NCBI GenBank assembly: GCA_900551665.1
Contig: URWW01000003.1
Location: forward strand, 1 to 64,000
Reading direction: 5' to 3'
Length of the DNA stretch: 64,000 nucleotides
Source of the DNA: an uncultured Collinsella sp.
GTDB lineage: Bacteria; Actinomycetota; Coriobacteriia; Coriobacteriales; Coriobacteriaceae
The notes under the pieces are model-generated. The model made no database searches and had not been told where the DNA came from. It saw only the letters and a program-made list of their open reading frames with translations. Positions within the stretch are counted from its first letter, which is position 1. The number at the start of each line of letters is the position of its first letter. Positions 27,669 to 35,757 of this stretch are shown piece by piece. The position numbers and the translations under genes were made by a program.

Positions 27669-28248
27669 GTCGAACTCCTTCCAGGGCGGGGCGAAGCTTG
27701 GAGCGGCCGCGGCTGAGTCGCGTCGCCACGGCGGATTCGGATGCGTGCACGATGGCGGCTATCTGCTTGATGGAATAGCCCTCGTAGTAGTGGAGGTAGA
27801 TGGCCTCGCGGTATTCCAGCGGCAGCGCCATGACGAGCCCTAGCACGCTTGCCGCGCGAAGCTCGAGATCGCGCTCGGTGGCTCGCGGCGGCGCGGCGGG
27901 CTCGGCGATCTCGTCGAGCGCGACGGTGCCGCGTCCCGATTGGCGCCTGAGGAGGTCCTTCGCCGCGTTGATGGCGACGCGGATGATCCAGGCGCGCTCG
28001 TGCTCCGGCGATTCGAAGCTCCCGATACGGTCGAGGGCCTTGAGGAGGACGTCTTGGCAGATGTCCTCGGCGTCGTGCGTGTTGCGCAGGTAGGTGTAGC
28101 TCACACGTAGGATCGTGTCGGCGTATGCCTCGACGAGCCGATTGGCCTCCGACTCTATCGAAGCGCGCGCTGCGCCTCGCGACGCGTCGCGCGAAGGGGC
28201 GTCTCCGCCGCCCGCCCGGCGCGCTGTCGATGCAATCCAAGCTCCCAT
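27652..28248 (-). CDS. ECF RNA polymerase sigma factor
   Basis: The 198-residue protein has region 2 (about residues 35-100: LVEAYADTILRVSYTYLRNTHDAEDICQDVLLKAL) and region 4 (about 135-190: ALPLEYREAIYLHYYEGYSIKQIAAIVHASESAVATRLSRGRSKL), joined by a proline/alanine-rich linker, the plan of ECF sigma factors. The start at 28248 has a TGAGG-type site close ahead. The gene overlaps the anti-sigma candidate downstream. It probably controls an envelope-stress set, including itself; target promoters were not identified. Confidence 0.92.
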   Translation of the reverse strand: MGAWIASTARRAGGGDAPSRDASRGAARASIESEANRLVEAYADTILRVSYTYLRNTHDAEDICQDVLLKALDRIGSFESPEHERAWIIRVAINAAKDLLRRQSGRGTVALDEIAEPAAPPRATERDLELRAASVLGLVMALPLEYREAIYLHYYEGYSIKQIAAIVHASESAVATRLSRGRSKLRPALEGVRHELDF

Positions 28249-28373
28249 GTCCTCACCTCGCTTTCTTGAGTGGTTTCGGTGCGCGAGGGACCGGTTTGCG
28301 ATATCTCCCTCTGTCAACAATACGTGAGCGCGACGGATAGTTGGCATAATTGGTTGAGGGAACTAATCCGCAT

Positions 28374-28398
28374 GCACCCCCGCGCATGGCGGGGGTGC
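28374..28398. terminator. Strong hairpin in a divergent intergenic region
   Basis: Perfect 10-bp arms, GCACCCCCGC and GCGGGGGTGC, with a five-base loop. It lies between the sigma gene (minus) and a membrane gene (plus), where an ordinary terminator is not expected; it may be regulatory. Confidence 0.45.
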
Positions 28399-28507
28399 CG
28401 CGCGATTTACCGAAGTCTGTCGGTGGGTTGCGCCCGTCCTGTGCTAGATTCGTCTGAATCATCGGCCCGGGGACGGATCCGGGCTGTCCGGACACGAGCG
28501 AGGCACC

Positions 28508-29335
28508 ATGGCACGTTTAACCACCGCACGGGACCGCAAGCAGGGCGCTGCCGCCATCATCGGCTGCGTGTTTCTCTTCACCGCGTTCGGCGTGCTGGTC
28601 TACGGCCGCTTCGCTACCAGCGTCGGGGCCTTCGCGCTGTATAACCGCGCCGCGGTCGGCGTCGGGTTCATGCTCTTCGGCGTCTCGATGCTGTGCTTCA
28701 CGCCCCTTCTATACCTGCAGCGCATGCACCGCCGTCACGTCGATCCGGCGGACCTCGCCCGCGAGCTCAAGGGCATCGTGCTCGGCTTCCTTTGCTACGT
28801 GGTGCCGTTCTTCCTCGCCATGGGCGCCCTCTCCTCCGCGGACAGCACCGGGGTGTTCGGGCTCGCGCTCATGGTCGCCTTCGGTGCGATCCCCTTCATC
28901 TATAGGCGCCATCGCAAGAAGGACCCCATCTCCTACAAGCACACCGGATCCGCTGCGCTCATATTGTTCTGCGTCGCGTTTGCGGGTTTCGCGCTGGTTG
29001 GCGGCGCGTTCTCCTGCAGCGAGATGCTCGACGACCTCAAGGGCGGCTGGAAGCAGGAGCGCTTCGCTTTCTACGAGGCCGAGATCAACCGCCCGCGCGG
29101 TCGTGGGGCGGCGTTGTCGCCGACCACGTTCGAGGTCTCGCTCTACAAGGACGGCGAGTCTGTCAGGACCGGGCACGTGGACGCGCGCCTCAGCGTCAAC
29201 GCCGACGAGTGGCCCGAGGTCGCCCTCGTGCTCGACGAGCCGATGGCGGAGGTGCGCTGGTATCCCAGGACCCGTACCCTTGTGGGCGCGCAAGACGTCG
29301 ACGGGCCCGCCACCGCGGGCGACCCGATAGGGTAG
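28508..29335 (+). CDS. Membrane protein of unknown function
   Basis: The 275-residue protein is not recognised. It has about five hydrophobic segments in the first 165 residues (for example AAIIGCVFLFTAFGVLVYG and IVLGFLCYVVPFFLAMGAL), a basic loop (YRRHRKKDP), and a soluble C-terminal domain of about 100 residues with beta character (TTFEVSLYKDGESVRTGHVD). The ATG follows a weak GAGCGAGG. It is the first of a run of small plus-strand membrane genes to 32682. A link to the divergent ECF gene is possible, not shown. Confidence 0.7.
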   Translation: MARLTTARDRKQGAAAIIGCVFLFTAFGVLVYGRFATSVGAFALYNRAAVGVGFMLFGVSMLCFTPLLYLQRMHRRHVDPADLARELKGIVLGFLCYVVPFFLAMGALSSADSTGVFGLALMVAFGAIPFIYRRHRKKDPISYKHTGSAALILFCVAFAGFALVGGAFSCSEMLDDLKGGWKQERFAFYEAEINRPRGRGAALSPTTFEVSLYKDGESVRTGHVDARLSVNADEWPEVALVLDEPMAEVRWYPRTRTLVGAQDVDGPATAGDPIG

Positions 29336-29341
29336 GGGGCG

Positions 29342-29683
29342 ATGATGTCCGGCAACGAGCTCGAGGCTCCTCTTGCCGCCGTACCCGGCGGCTGTCCGCG
29401 CCATAGGGGAGCCGGGCGCCTGTACAGCCCCGGCGGCTGCGGGTGCGCCCTGCTCTTGGCGCCCGTCGTGGCATTGGGCGCGGGCATCGCGCTGGTGCTG
29501 ATGGGGATGGCCGCCGTGGCGCTGCTCGGGCTCGTCATAGCCATCGTGCTGACGGTGCGCGAGGCGCGCCGTGCCCGCGCGGACTCGACCGCTCGGACGG
29601 GCATGGTCGTCTTGATCGGCGCCCTGTACCTTCTGTGCGTCCCGTATCTAGCGTTCTTCACATGGTTCTGGTTCATCGATTAA
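29342..29683 (+). CDS. Small membrane protein of unknown function
   Basis: The 113-residue product has a polar 30-residue N-terminus and three hydrophobic segments (CALLLAPVVALGAGIALVLMGMAAVALLGLVIAIVL and VVLIGALYLLCVPYLAFFTWFWF). Its start is six bases after the previous stop, so the two genes are probably translated together. Nothing in it identifies a family. Confidence 0.65.
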   Translation: MMSGNELEAPLAAVPGGCPRHRGAGRLYSPGGCGCALLLAPVVALGAGIALVLMGMAAVALLGLVIAIVLTVREARRARADSTARTGMVVLIGALYLLCVPYLAFFTWFWFID

Positions 29684-29702
29684 CGAGCGGAGGGAACTTG
29701 CC

Positions 29703-30041
29703 GTGATCGGATTTTGCATCGCGCGCATGGATGAGGATGTTCGCCGCGGCATCATCGCGGCGCGCTATTCGGAGATGGAGCTCGAGGGCGTCCGCTGCCG
29801 CCTCCAAAGGCAGGTCGAGGAGCGCACCAGGGCTATGTCCGGGGTGCTGGCGGTCTTCGCCGCCTTCGACGGGATGCTGGTCATGACGGGCTCGTCGCCC
29901 TTCGTGCTGGCAGGCATGCTCGCGGTCGAGGGGATCGCCCTCTATGTCGCCTGGTATCTGCAGGCCGGTCGCCTGAAGAGCCAGTACAACGCCGCGCTCC
30001 GCCGCGGATACCCGGGCTTCGATCGCCTGAGGATCCGTTAG
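29703..30041 (+). CDS. Small membrane protein of unknown function, GTG start
   Basis: The 112-residue product has an amphipathic N-terminus (MDEDVRRGIIAARYSEMELEGVRCRLQRQVEERTRA) and a pair of membrane helices (VLAVFAAFDGMLVMTGSSPFVLAGMLAVEGIALYVAWYL) with a basic C-terminus. GGAGGG lies before the GTG. A hairpin terminator follows the gene, closing the group that starts at 28508. No family is recognised. Confidence 0.65.
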   Translation: MIGFCIARMDEDVRRGIIAARYSEMELEGVRCRLQRQVEERTRAMSGVLAVFAAFDGMLVMTGSSPFVLAGMLAVEGIALYVAWYLQAGRLKSQYNAALRRGYPGFDRLRIR

Positions 30042-30053
30042 GCCTGGCGGAAA

Positions 30054-30088
30054 AACGGGGGCGCGTCCGTGTTTGGACGCGCCCCCGT
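30054..30088. terminator. Bidirectional terminator
   Basis: ACGGGGGCGCGTCC and its complement form a 14-bp stem around six bases, between a plus-strand gene ending at 30041 and a minus-strand gene ending at 30113. A-rich and T-rich flanks serve both directions. Confidence 0.85.
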
Positions 30089-30112
30089 TGCGTTGCGTAT
30101 ATGGTGTCTCGT

Positions 30113-30673
30113 CTAGAGCATGGCTCCCAGGAGTGCGCTCTCGGTTCCCTCATCGGCGTTCCAATTGCCCTCGTCATCCTTCGAGTAGGTGAACGTGAGG
30201 TCGCTTTCCTCGGGCTTGCAGTCGGATACGGCGGCCATCAGGAGCTCGCCTCCCTTGGCGTAGATCTCCTCCTCGGTCGGGATGGCGGTGGGGTCGATGG
30301 TCGAGATCCATGCCTCGTAGTCCTCGGTGAAGTCCTCCATCGCGTCGGTGAGGGACCTCATCTTGACCGTGACGTCGGCGGTCGCGGTGCCCGCCTTCTC
30401 GTCGACCTCGATATCGCCGATCGAGTACTCGAAGCCCTCGAAGTACTTCTCCGCAAAGTCCTCCACGTCGATTCCCAGGAGGTCGAACGAGTCGCCCGCG
30501 CCGGCCTCGATTCCGGAGATGAGCTCTTCGTCGGTGGGCGAGATACTGTCGAACGCCTCGGTGATGTCGGCGCGAATCTGCTCTTCGATCGTCGGGCCCC
30601 CGCATCCGCCTAGAAGGACCGTGCAGGCGATCGCTACGGCAGCGAGCGGTGTGGCGAGGAACTTTCTCTTCAT
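30113..30673 (-). CDS. Lipoprotein of unknown function
   Basis: The 186-residue protein has a type II signal peptide: basic KRK, a hydrophobic core and LLGGC with the lipidated Cys24. The mature part is acidic and alternates helix with an edge of beta strand (GTATADVTVKMRSLTDAMEDF). GGAGAC precedes the ATG. Related lipoproteins of Coriobacteriia have no assigned role. It is convergent with the previous cluster, with its own terminator. Confidence 0.75.
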   Translation of the reverse strand: MKRKFLATPLAAVAIACTVLLGGCGGPTIEEQIRADITEAFDSISPTDEELISGIEAGAGDSFDLLGIDVEDFAEKYFEGFEYSIGDIEVDEKAGTATADVTVKMRSLTDAMEDFTEDYEAWISTIDPTAIPTEEEIYAKGGELLMAAVSDCKPEESDLTFTYSKDDEGNWNADEGTESALLGAML

Positions 30674-30963
30674 GGTCGTCTCCGTTCGTCGGGTGGCGGG
30701 CCGCCTTGATTGCGGGGCGTGCCCTTGCATGGGCAAATCGTATCCGTGAGGGAGGCTCCCACTATCGTCGGCTGCGGGGGAATCCGGCCGACGGCGTCGT
30801 GGGTCGGCGAGTAGCCTGCACCATGATGCAGCCTGAATCTCCGGGGTCGTCCACGGTCCGCCTATCGCCCCCGTTCGGCGCTCGCCGAGTTGTCCTGCGC
30901 TGTTTCGGACGGTGTCTTCCGGATGGGATACAATCCCCTCAACGTTTTTTGGAGATGGTGACG

Positions 30964-31869
30964 ATGAACGAGAAGCCCGTACCGCCCGTTTTGGAGCCCG
31001 AGCCCGACCAGCCGCAAGGCGTGCCTGCGCAAGGGGAGGGCCGCTCGGCGTATGGCGGCATGAGCGCCCAGGAGACCGTGGACGCCTATCTCGGGCGGCT
31101 GCGCTCGATCAAGGCGCAATCCATCGCGCTGGTCATCGCGAATGTCGTCGCGATGGTCTGGTTTATCGAGAGGGGTCACGTCGCCTTATATTTCTTCGGC
31201 TTCGCCCTCCTGTTCGCCATCGTGCTCATCGCGCGGGCGCGCATGGCGTCGCTGTTCGTCAAGCTGGGCGAGGTGGTGTCGCAGGATTGCGACCCTGCGC
31301 GCTACCGCGCGGTGCTCGAGGCCCTCTCTGCGCGCGACCGCTTCGGCCGCTCCGCGAACACCATCGCCATCGAGCTCGCGTATTGCGATTACCTCGAGCT
31401 CGACAGCGCCGGCGCGCTGGGTCGGCTCGGGTCCGTCTCCTTCAAGCGCGCGGACAATCCAAGGTGGTTTCGCGTCATGCAGGTCGAGTTTCTGAGCCGC
31501 GTCGACGCGGGCGATCTCGACGGTGCGCGCGCCACGCTGTCCAGGCTTTCGGCGTTCCGCACGAGCTTCAAGGAGGGATCGCGCAACCGCGCCGTCATCG
31601 ATTCCCAGATCGCCGACTTCACCGTCCTGGTTCGCCCGCCCGCCGAGCGCGACGTCGCCGACGCCGCCCGCATGCGCGAGCGCATGGCGGCGGCTGATTA
31701 CCACCAGCAGCGCGCGAACTGGCAGCTCTACCTCGCTGAGTACGAGCTGCTGCATGGATCGCCCGAGGAGGCGGCGCGACTGGCGTCCGATGCCTCGCTC
31801 GAGCCGCTCACGCCCCGCATGGAGCGCCTGCGCGCCGAGGTCCTGTCAGGGCTGGAGGTGAGCGGGTGA
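30964..31869 (+). CDS. Membrane protein with TPR-like cytoplasmic domain
   Basis: The 301-residue protein has a proline-rich N-terminus, two adjacent membrane segments (about residues 45-90) and a helical C-terminal domain of about 200 residues whose helix pairs (ALSARDRFGRSANTIAIELAYCDYLELDSAGALGRL and the like) resemble tetratricopeptide repeats. GGAG lies nine bases before the chosen ATG; two earlier in-frame starts exist at 30955 and 30958. The TGA overlaps the next ATG. Function is unknown. Confidence 0.7.
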   Translation: MNEKPVPPVLEPEPDQPQGVPAQGEGRSAYGGMSAQETVDAYLGRLRSIKAQSIALVIANVVAMVWFIERGHVALYFFGFALLFAIVLIARARMASLFVKLGEVVSQDCDPARYRAVLEALSARDRFGRSANTIAIELAYCDYLELDSAGALGRLGSVSFKRADNPRWFRVMQVEFLSRVDAGDLDGARATLSRLSAFRTSFKEGSRNRAVIDSQIADFTVLVRPPAERDVADAARMRERMAAADYHQQRANWQLYLAEYELLHGSPEEAARLASDASLEPLTPRMERLRAEVLSGLEVSG

Positions 31870-32339
31870 TGGAATACGCCGTCTTCAGGCTCGCGATGCG
31901 ATCCCTAGTCTTCCTCGTCGCGTTTATCCTCTGCGTCTCGCATCTCGTGCGCAAAAAGGACTTCATCGACGCCGTCTTCCGGAGCCCCGACGAGGTGAGG
32001 AAGAGCTTCAGCGGTAGGAACGACGTCCTGTTCCTAAGGGTCCTGAACATCGTCCCGATGGTCGTGGCGGTCGCCACGGCGGTCTTTCTCCTCGGCGCCC
32101 TCCTCGACGTGCCCCGGATCATGGGCGGGGATTACCTCAGGGTCGAGGGCGTCGCCGTCGGCCGCGGGCACGGCGGGGCGGACGTCCCGAGCGAGCGCCG
32201 GGGCATCTCGGTCCGCGACGGCGAGACCGGAGAGGTCGTCGACCTCACGGTGTTCTCCGGCTACGTCGACGAGGGCGAGAGGCTCGCTGTGGAGTATCTG
32301 CCGCACACGGGCTACGGCGCGATCGTCGAGCGAGGCTGA
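31869..32339 (+). CDS. Membrane protein of unknown function
   Basis: The 156-residue product has two hydrophobic segments (RSLVFLVAFILCVSHLVR and NIVPMVVAVATAVFLLGAL) and a soluble C-terminal part of about 70 residues with a Gly-rich beta character (GISVRDGETGEVVDLTVFSGYVDEGERLAVEYLPHTGYGAIV). Its ATG overlaps the previous stop as TGATG, after GGAGGTGAG. It belongs to the operon with the TPR-like gene. No family recognised. Confidence 0.7.
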   Translation: MEYAVFRLAMRSLVFLVAFILCVSHLVRKKDFIDAVFRSPDEVRKSFSGRNDVLFLRVLNIVPMVVAVATAVFLLGALLDVPRIMGGDYLRVEGVAVGRGHGGADVPSERRGISVRDGETGEVVDLTVFSGYVDEGERLAVEYLPHTGYGAIVERG

Positions 32340-32361
32340 CGGAGTCGTAAAACGGAGGTCG

Positions 32362-32682
32362 ATGATGGGGAAGATGACCTGCGCCTGCTGCGGGCGGAGG
32401 GTGCCCGTCAGGCTCGGCGTCATGCCGAGGCGGTGCTCATGTGGGGCGGAGTTCGAATGGGTGCCGTTCGGCGGGGCGGGGAGGGTCGCCGCCTTCCTGG
32501 CGGCGCTCGCGCTGCTCATGGCGCCGCTTCTCCTCCTCGTATGGGTTGCGAGATCGCTTCTGCAGGATTCAATCGTCCTGTACGTTGTCGCGCTGGCCGC
32601 TGCCCTCTACTGGTTGCGCGTGTGCGAGACGCTGCTCGTGCGCCTCGGCCTGCTGCGCCTGAGGGGAGTCGATGTGGCGTAA
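32362..32682 (+). CDS. Zinc-ribbon membrane protein of unknown function
   Basis: The 106-residue product begins with two cysteine pairs (CACCGRR and RRCSCGAEFEW), a likely zinc ribbon, followed by two membrane helices (residues 42-90). ACGGAGG precedes the ATG. Proteins of this kind are common in Coriobacteriia and their function is unknown. It ends the run of small membrane genes; the methyltransferase gene follows after 34 bases. Confidence 0.7.
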   Translation: MMGKMTCACCGRRVPVRLGVMPRRCSCGAEFEWVPFGGAGRVAAFLAALALLMAPLLLLVWVARSLLQDSIVLYVVALAAALYWLRVCETLLVRLGLLRLRGVDVA

Positions 32683-32716
32683 TCGCTGCGGCGTGCCGAA
32701 TTGAAAGGACCTACCT

Positions 32717-33493
32717 GTGACGGACATAACTACAGAAACCTATGCCGATGTGAACGCCCGCGCCATCGATGGATGGAATGCACAGGGCTGGGAGTGGGGC
32801 ACGCCGTTGAGCCATGAAGAGTTTCTTAAGGCGGAGCGCGGCGAGTGGCGCATGCTGCTAACCCCCACCAAACCCGTTCCGCGCGAATGGTATCCGAGCG
32901 ACCTGTCCGGCCTGCGCGTACTCGGCCTCGCCGGCGGCGGAGGCCAGCAGATGCCCGTCTTCGCCGCCCTCGGCGCGCGGTGCACCGTGTTCGATTACAC
33001 GCCCAGCCAGCTGGAGTCCGAGCGGATGGTCGCAGAGCGCGAGGGGTATGAAATCGAGATCGTTCGAGGCGACATGTCAAAGCCGCTTCCCTTTGCTGAC
33101 GGGGAGTTCGATCTCGTCTTCCATCCCGTCTCGAACTGCTACATCGAAGAGGTTAAGCCGCTCTGGCGCGAGTGCCATCGCATCTTGAAGCCTGGTGGTC
33201 GCCTGTTGGCGGGCATGGACAACGGCTTCGGGTACGTGTTCGACTACCCCGAAGAGGAGCGGGCGGTGTACAGCCTGCCGTTCAACCCGTTGAGGAATCC
33301 CGACCACATGGCGGCGCTCGACCCCGTGGAGGACGGCATCCAGTTCTCGCATACGCTGGAGGAGCAGATTCGAGGCCAGCTGCAAGCCGGTTTCCAGCTG
33401 GTCGACTGCTACGAGGACACTTACGGCGAGGGCCGTCTGCACGACCTGAACATCCCGACCTTCTGGGCGACGTACGCCGTGAAGGGCGCCTGA
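32717..33493 (+). CDS. SAM-dependent methyltransferase, type 11
   Basis: The 258-residue enzyme has the class I methyltransferase core. The SAM loop VLGLAGGGGQQMP lies near residue 69 and the adenine contact region is VFDYTPSQLE; motif FDLVFHPVS and WRECHRILKPGGRLLAGMDN follow. GTG start with AAAGGAC eight bases before. The protein's substrate cannot be told from sequence. It has no pathway genes next to it. Confidence 0.88.
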   Translation: MTDITTETYADVNARAIDGWNAQGWEWGTPLSHEEFLKAERGEWRMLLTPTKPVPREWYPSDLSGLRVLGLAGGGGQQMPVFAALGARCTVFDYTPSQLESERMVAEREGYEIEIVRGDMSKPLPFADGEFDLVFHPVSNCYIEEVKPLWRECHRILKPGGRLLAGMDNGFGYVFDYPEEERAVYSLPFNPLRNPDHMAALDPVEDGIQFSHTLEEQIRGQLQAGFQLVDCYEDTYGEGRLHDLNIPTFWATYAVKGA

Positions 33494-33684
33494 CGCCTCC
33501 GCCGCCCATCTCTCCGTCCGACTGGATGGGGGAGAAAGATGACTACTTGGGTATCGAGGTGCTGTTCATCTATGACTCCGACCAGGGGGAATTCTGCTTT
33601 GACGGCCTGAACACGGATGCGATTTAGCGGGCGTGTGCTGGTTTGCACGGGGCGACGGCCGCGTGGTGCATTTCCGCAGCGTCA

Positions 33685-34119
33685 TCAATAGCCCCAGTCG
33701 ACGACCTTCCATGGGGCGTCTTGCGAAGGCCTGGTGAGAACCCATTGCCAGTCTTCGTATCTGTCGTTCGGCGAGAAGCCCTCGCCGGCTGCCCGCCGGT
33801 CGGTCGTGAATTCGGACAGCACGACGATAAGGTCCCCTTTGCCTTTTTGCCCGTGCTCGAGCATTTCGTCCAGATGGCGGGTTTCGACCTCGCTGTCATA
33901 GCGGACTTCTTCGAGCGTGCATCCCTCGAATTCCGAGGCGAACTCCGTTTCGATGGCATTGAACGCGGCGAGGATGTCGGCTTCGGTATAGCGGTCCGTG
34001 GATTGCGCGACGCGCTCGACCGATTTCACGTCTCCACCGGAGGGACCGACGAGCGCCATCAGGATGCCAAGGGCGGCGAGAGCGCCCGCTATCGCGACAA
34101 GAGCCGTTTTCCTGTTCAT
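33685..34119 (-). CDS. Secreted or anchored protein of unknown function
   Basis: The 144-residue product has an N-terminal hydrophobic segment (residues 5-25) and a soluble domain of about 110 residues, with a possible NTF2-like or DUF4829-like pattern (YTEADILAAFNAIETEFASEFEGCTLEEVRYD and YEDWQWVLTRPSQDAPWKVVDWGY). AAGGGGG precedes the ATG. It is isolated from its neighbours. The DUF assignment is uncertain. Confidence 0.65.
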   Translation of the reverse strand: MNRKTALVAIAGALAALGILMALVGPSGGDVKSVERVAQSTDRYTEADILAAFNAIETEFASEFEGCTLEEVRYDSEVETRHLDEMLEHGQKGKGDLIVVLSEFTTDRRAAGEGFSPNDRYEDWQWVLTRPSQDAPWKVVDWGY

Positions 34120-34323
34120 TGCGCCCCCTTGGGATTGCCGTGTCGAGTGTCCGGATGCAGGTTCCTCAACGGTAGGTGACATCGATGCGTATTGCAACGA
34201 GGCGAGACCCGCTTCTTTTTGAATTCCGCAAGCTGTAGCGAGCGGTTTGAGGCGTGCTTTCTTTGCAGGGCGGGGCTGCGCCGAGTTGTTTTGTCGCAAC
34301 GCTGGGGTCCGATCATTAGAAAA

Positions 34324-34352
34324 CGGCGCCGAGCTCGCGTAGCTCGGCGCCG
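34324..34352. terminator. Isolated hairpin
   Basis: 12-bp arms, CGGCGCCGAGCT and its complement, flank CGCGT. It stands about 200 bases upstream of the minus-strand gene at 33685 and just before the candidate RNA, so its partner gene is unclear. Confidence 0.45.
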
Positions 34353-34395
34353 CCCAGAAACCCGCGGGTGGCGTGCAGGGGCGCCGGAAAGCGGG

Positions 34396-34514
34396 TATAC
34401 TGGTTGCGACTAGGGAGGCGTATGCCCTCCTGGAGTTTGTGTAGTGGGGTGAAACCCGCACGAACAGCCGCTCCGGCCAGGGCGGCTGTTCCCTTATGTG
34501 GCGAGTCTCACCCC
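34396..34514 (+). ncRNA. Candidate stand-alone structured RNA
   Basis: A TATACT -10-like hexamer at 34396 is followed by nested helices: GGAGGC with GCC(C)TCC at 34414-34430, a perfect 10-bp stem GAACAGCCGC/GCGGCTGTTC at 34462-34491, and GGGGTGA at 34446 able to pair with TCACCCC at 34508, enclosing the terminator-like stem. No plus-strand gene follows for about 3.5 kb, so it is not an ordinary leader. No known RNA family was recognised. Confidence 0.4.
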
Positions 34515-34521
34515 TCGGCCG

Positions 34522-34899
34522 TTAGAAAACGGCAAGAACAAGTAGCGTGATCGATAGAACGAGCACGGCAGCGTGGCGCTGGTATGGCTTTTCGCCGCGT
34601 CCGCCATGGGCGCGTCCGAGGGCGTCTCCGGCTTGTTCTGGCTTCCCTGGGTCGTCGGCAGCCTTGGCAGCGGAATCGCCTTGATCGTGATTGACGATGA
34701 TGACCCCTAACTTCAATGTGAGGGCAAGCGCTAATCGAGGCCCGGCATTGACGCCCGGAAGATTGCCTATGACTTTCTTCGGTTTGGGCCCCTTGAATCG
34801 GCGAATAACATAGACAATCGCAAGGGGCCCATAGACATTTCGGGGGAGTCGCGGGCAATCACAAGGGGCCATAGGTGATTTCGGGAAAGCCATAGACAA
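34522..34899 (-). CDS. Uncertain short membrane protein
   Basis: An open frame of up to 125 residues ends with a hydrophobic helix (HAAVLVLSITLLVLAVF) preceded by an acidic linker (GDSAAKAADDPGKPEQAGDALG). The front is encoded by a degenerate tandem repeat and has no good ribosome site, so the true start is unknown. Third-position GC is moderate. It could be a real small gene or a decaying one. Confidence 0.28.
   Translation of the reverse strand: MSMAFPKSPMAPCDCPRLPRNVYGPLAIVYVIRRFKGPKPKKVIGNLPGVNAGPRLALALTLKLGVIIVNHDQGDSAAKAADDPGKPEQAGDALGRAHGGRGEKPYQRHAAVLVLSITLLVLAVF
34815..34885. repeat. Degenerate tandem repeat, 41-bp period
   Basis: Two 30-base units, beginning CAATCGCAAGGGGCC and CAATCACAAGGGGCC and ending CATTTCGGG or GATTTCGGG, start 41 bases apart. 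A third trace, ATAGACAATCG, occurs at both 34810 and 34891. The units lie between an HTH gene and the uncertain membrane gene. Confidence 0.6.
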
Positions 34900-34930
34900 T
34901 CGACAGTTGCCTGGTCAGCCAGCAGGCTTG

Positions 34931-35551
34931 TTAATTCAGCAACCCCCATGTGGCAAAGCCGATCACGCCGCCGATGATCGCTGCGGCGAGGAAGGCCAGC
35001 AGGTCATACGCCAGCCGGTGCTTCGTCGGCCAGCCGCGACGGGGGAGTGCGCGCGGATCGCGCTCGATATCCGTCTCGCCGTTCATGAAGGCAAGGATTT
35101 CGCGGTAGGTCACCAGGTCGTTCTCGCGCTTGATACGCTCCAGGACCATCGCGACGAGAAGCGCACCAACCGCCGGGGCAAACACCATCCCCGCTGCAGG
35201 GCCTGTGCCCCAAGCCCTTTCCAGCCAAGTAAAGGCGGGCGACAGCAGCAGGGTAAATGCCAAGACAAGTAGTGCGACCATGAGCAGTGCGAGCCGTATC
35301 ATGCGCTTTCCCGCGAGCTTGCGGTCCCTCTCAACGGCCTCTTCCATAACGGTCACGTCTCCCTTCACGAGCGTGTCTATGGAGGTGTCGAACAGGACAC
35401 TCAGCATGAGCAGGCTTTGTACGTCTGGATACGTCTTGTCTCGTTCCCAGTTGGAGATCGTCTGACGCGATACGTAAAGCTTTTCGGCGAGTTGCTCTTG
35501 CGAAAGGCCCATCGCCTCGCGCCGAGTCTTGATCTGGTTGCTGATGTCCAT
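34931..35551 (-). CDS. XRE-type HTH regulator with membrane domain
   Basis: The 206-residue protein has an N-terminal XRE helix-turn-helix (residues 6-62: IKTRREAMGLSQEQLAEKLYVSRQTISNWERDKTYPDVQSLLMLS) and three hydrophobic segments afterwards (at about 85-105, 118-140 and 182-204). Such membrane-tethered XRE proteins sit in many Gram-positive genomes and may sense envelope or metabolite signals. GGGAGG lies before the ATG at 35551. Direct repeats of CTGTTGTACAT upstream may be its sites. Confidence 0.88.
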   Translation of the reverse strand: MDISNQIKTRREAMGLSQEQLAEKLYVSRQTISNWERDKTYPDVQSLLMLSVLFDTSIDTLVKGDVTVMEEAVERDRKLAGKRMIRLALLMVALLVLAFTLLLSPAFTWLERAWGTGPAAGMVFAPAVGALLVAMVLERIKRENDLVTYREILAFMNGETDIERDPRALPRRGWPTKHRLAYDLLAFLAAAIIGGVIGFATWGLLN

Positions 35552-35605
35552 CGTCACCTCCCGGTCGTGAAGGAGCGTCCCGCGAATGCGCCGCGGGCGC
35601 TATCG

Positions 35606-35664
35606 AATCTGTTGTACATCTTACGCGGCAAGGACCGCCGGCCTCTGCAAAATCTGTTGTACAT
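35606..35664. promoter_or_regulatory. Direct repeats upstream of the XRE gene
   Basis: Two exact 14-base copies, AATCTGTTGTACAT, start 45 bases apart at 35606 and 35651, 55 bases upstream of the XRE start. They are candidate binding sites for its product or promoter elements. Confidence 0.45.
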
Positions 35665-35757
35665 GCTTGTGAGCTGGGAGATTCATGGGTTATGGCGCGA
35701 TTGGAGCGTTGGGCGACCGGCGAGCATCCGTTTTCAACTTCGGAGCACTTTGAAAAG

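Noticed and set aside
33526..33627. A 33-codon frame after the methyltransferase
   Set aside because: No ribosome binding site precedes the ATG and there is no family sign; not enough to call a gene.
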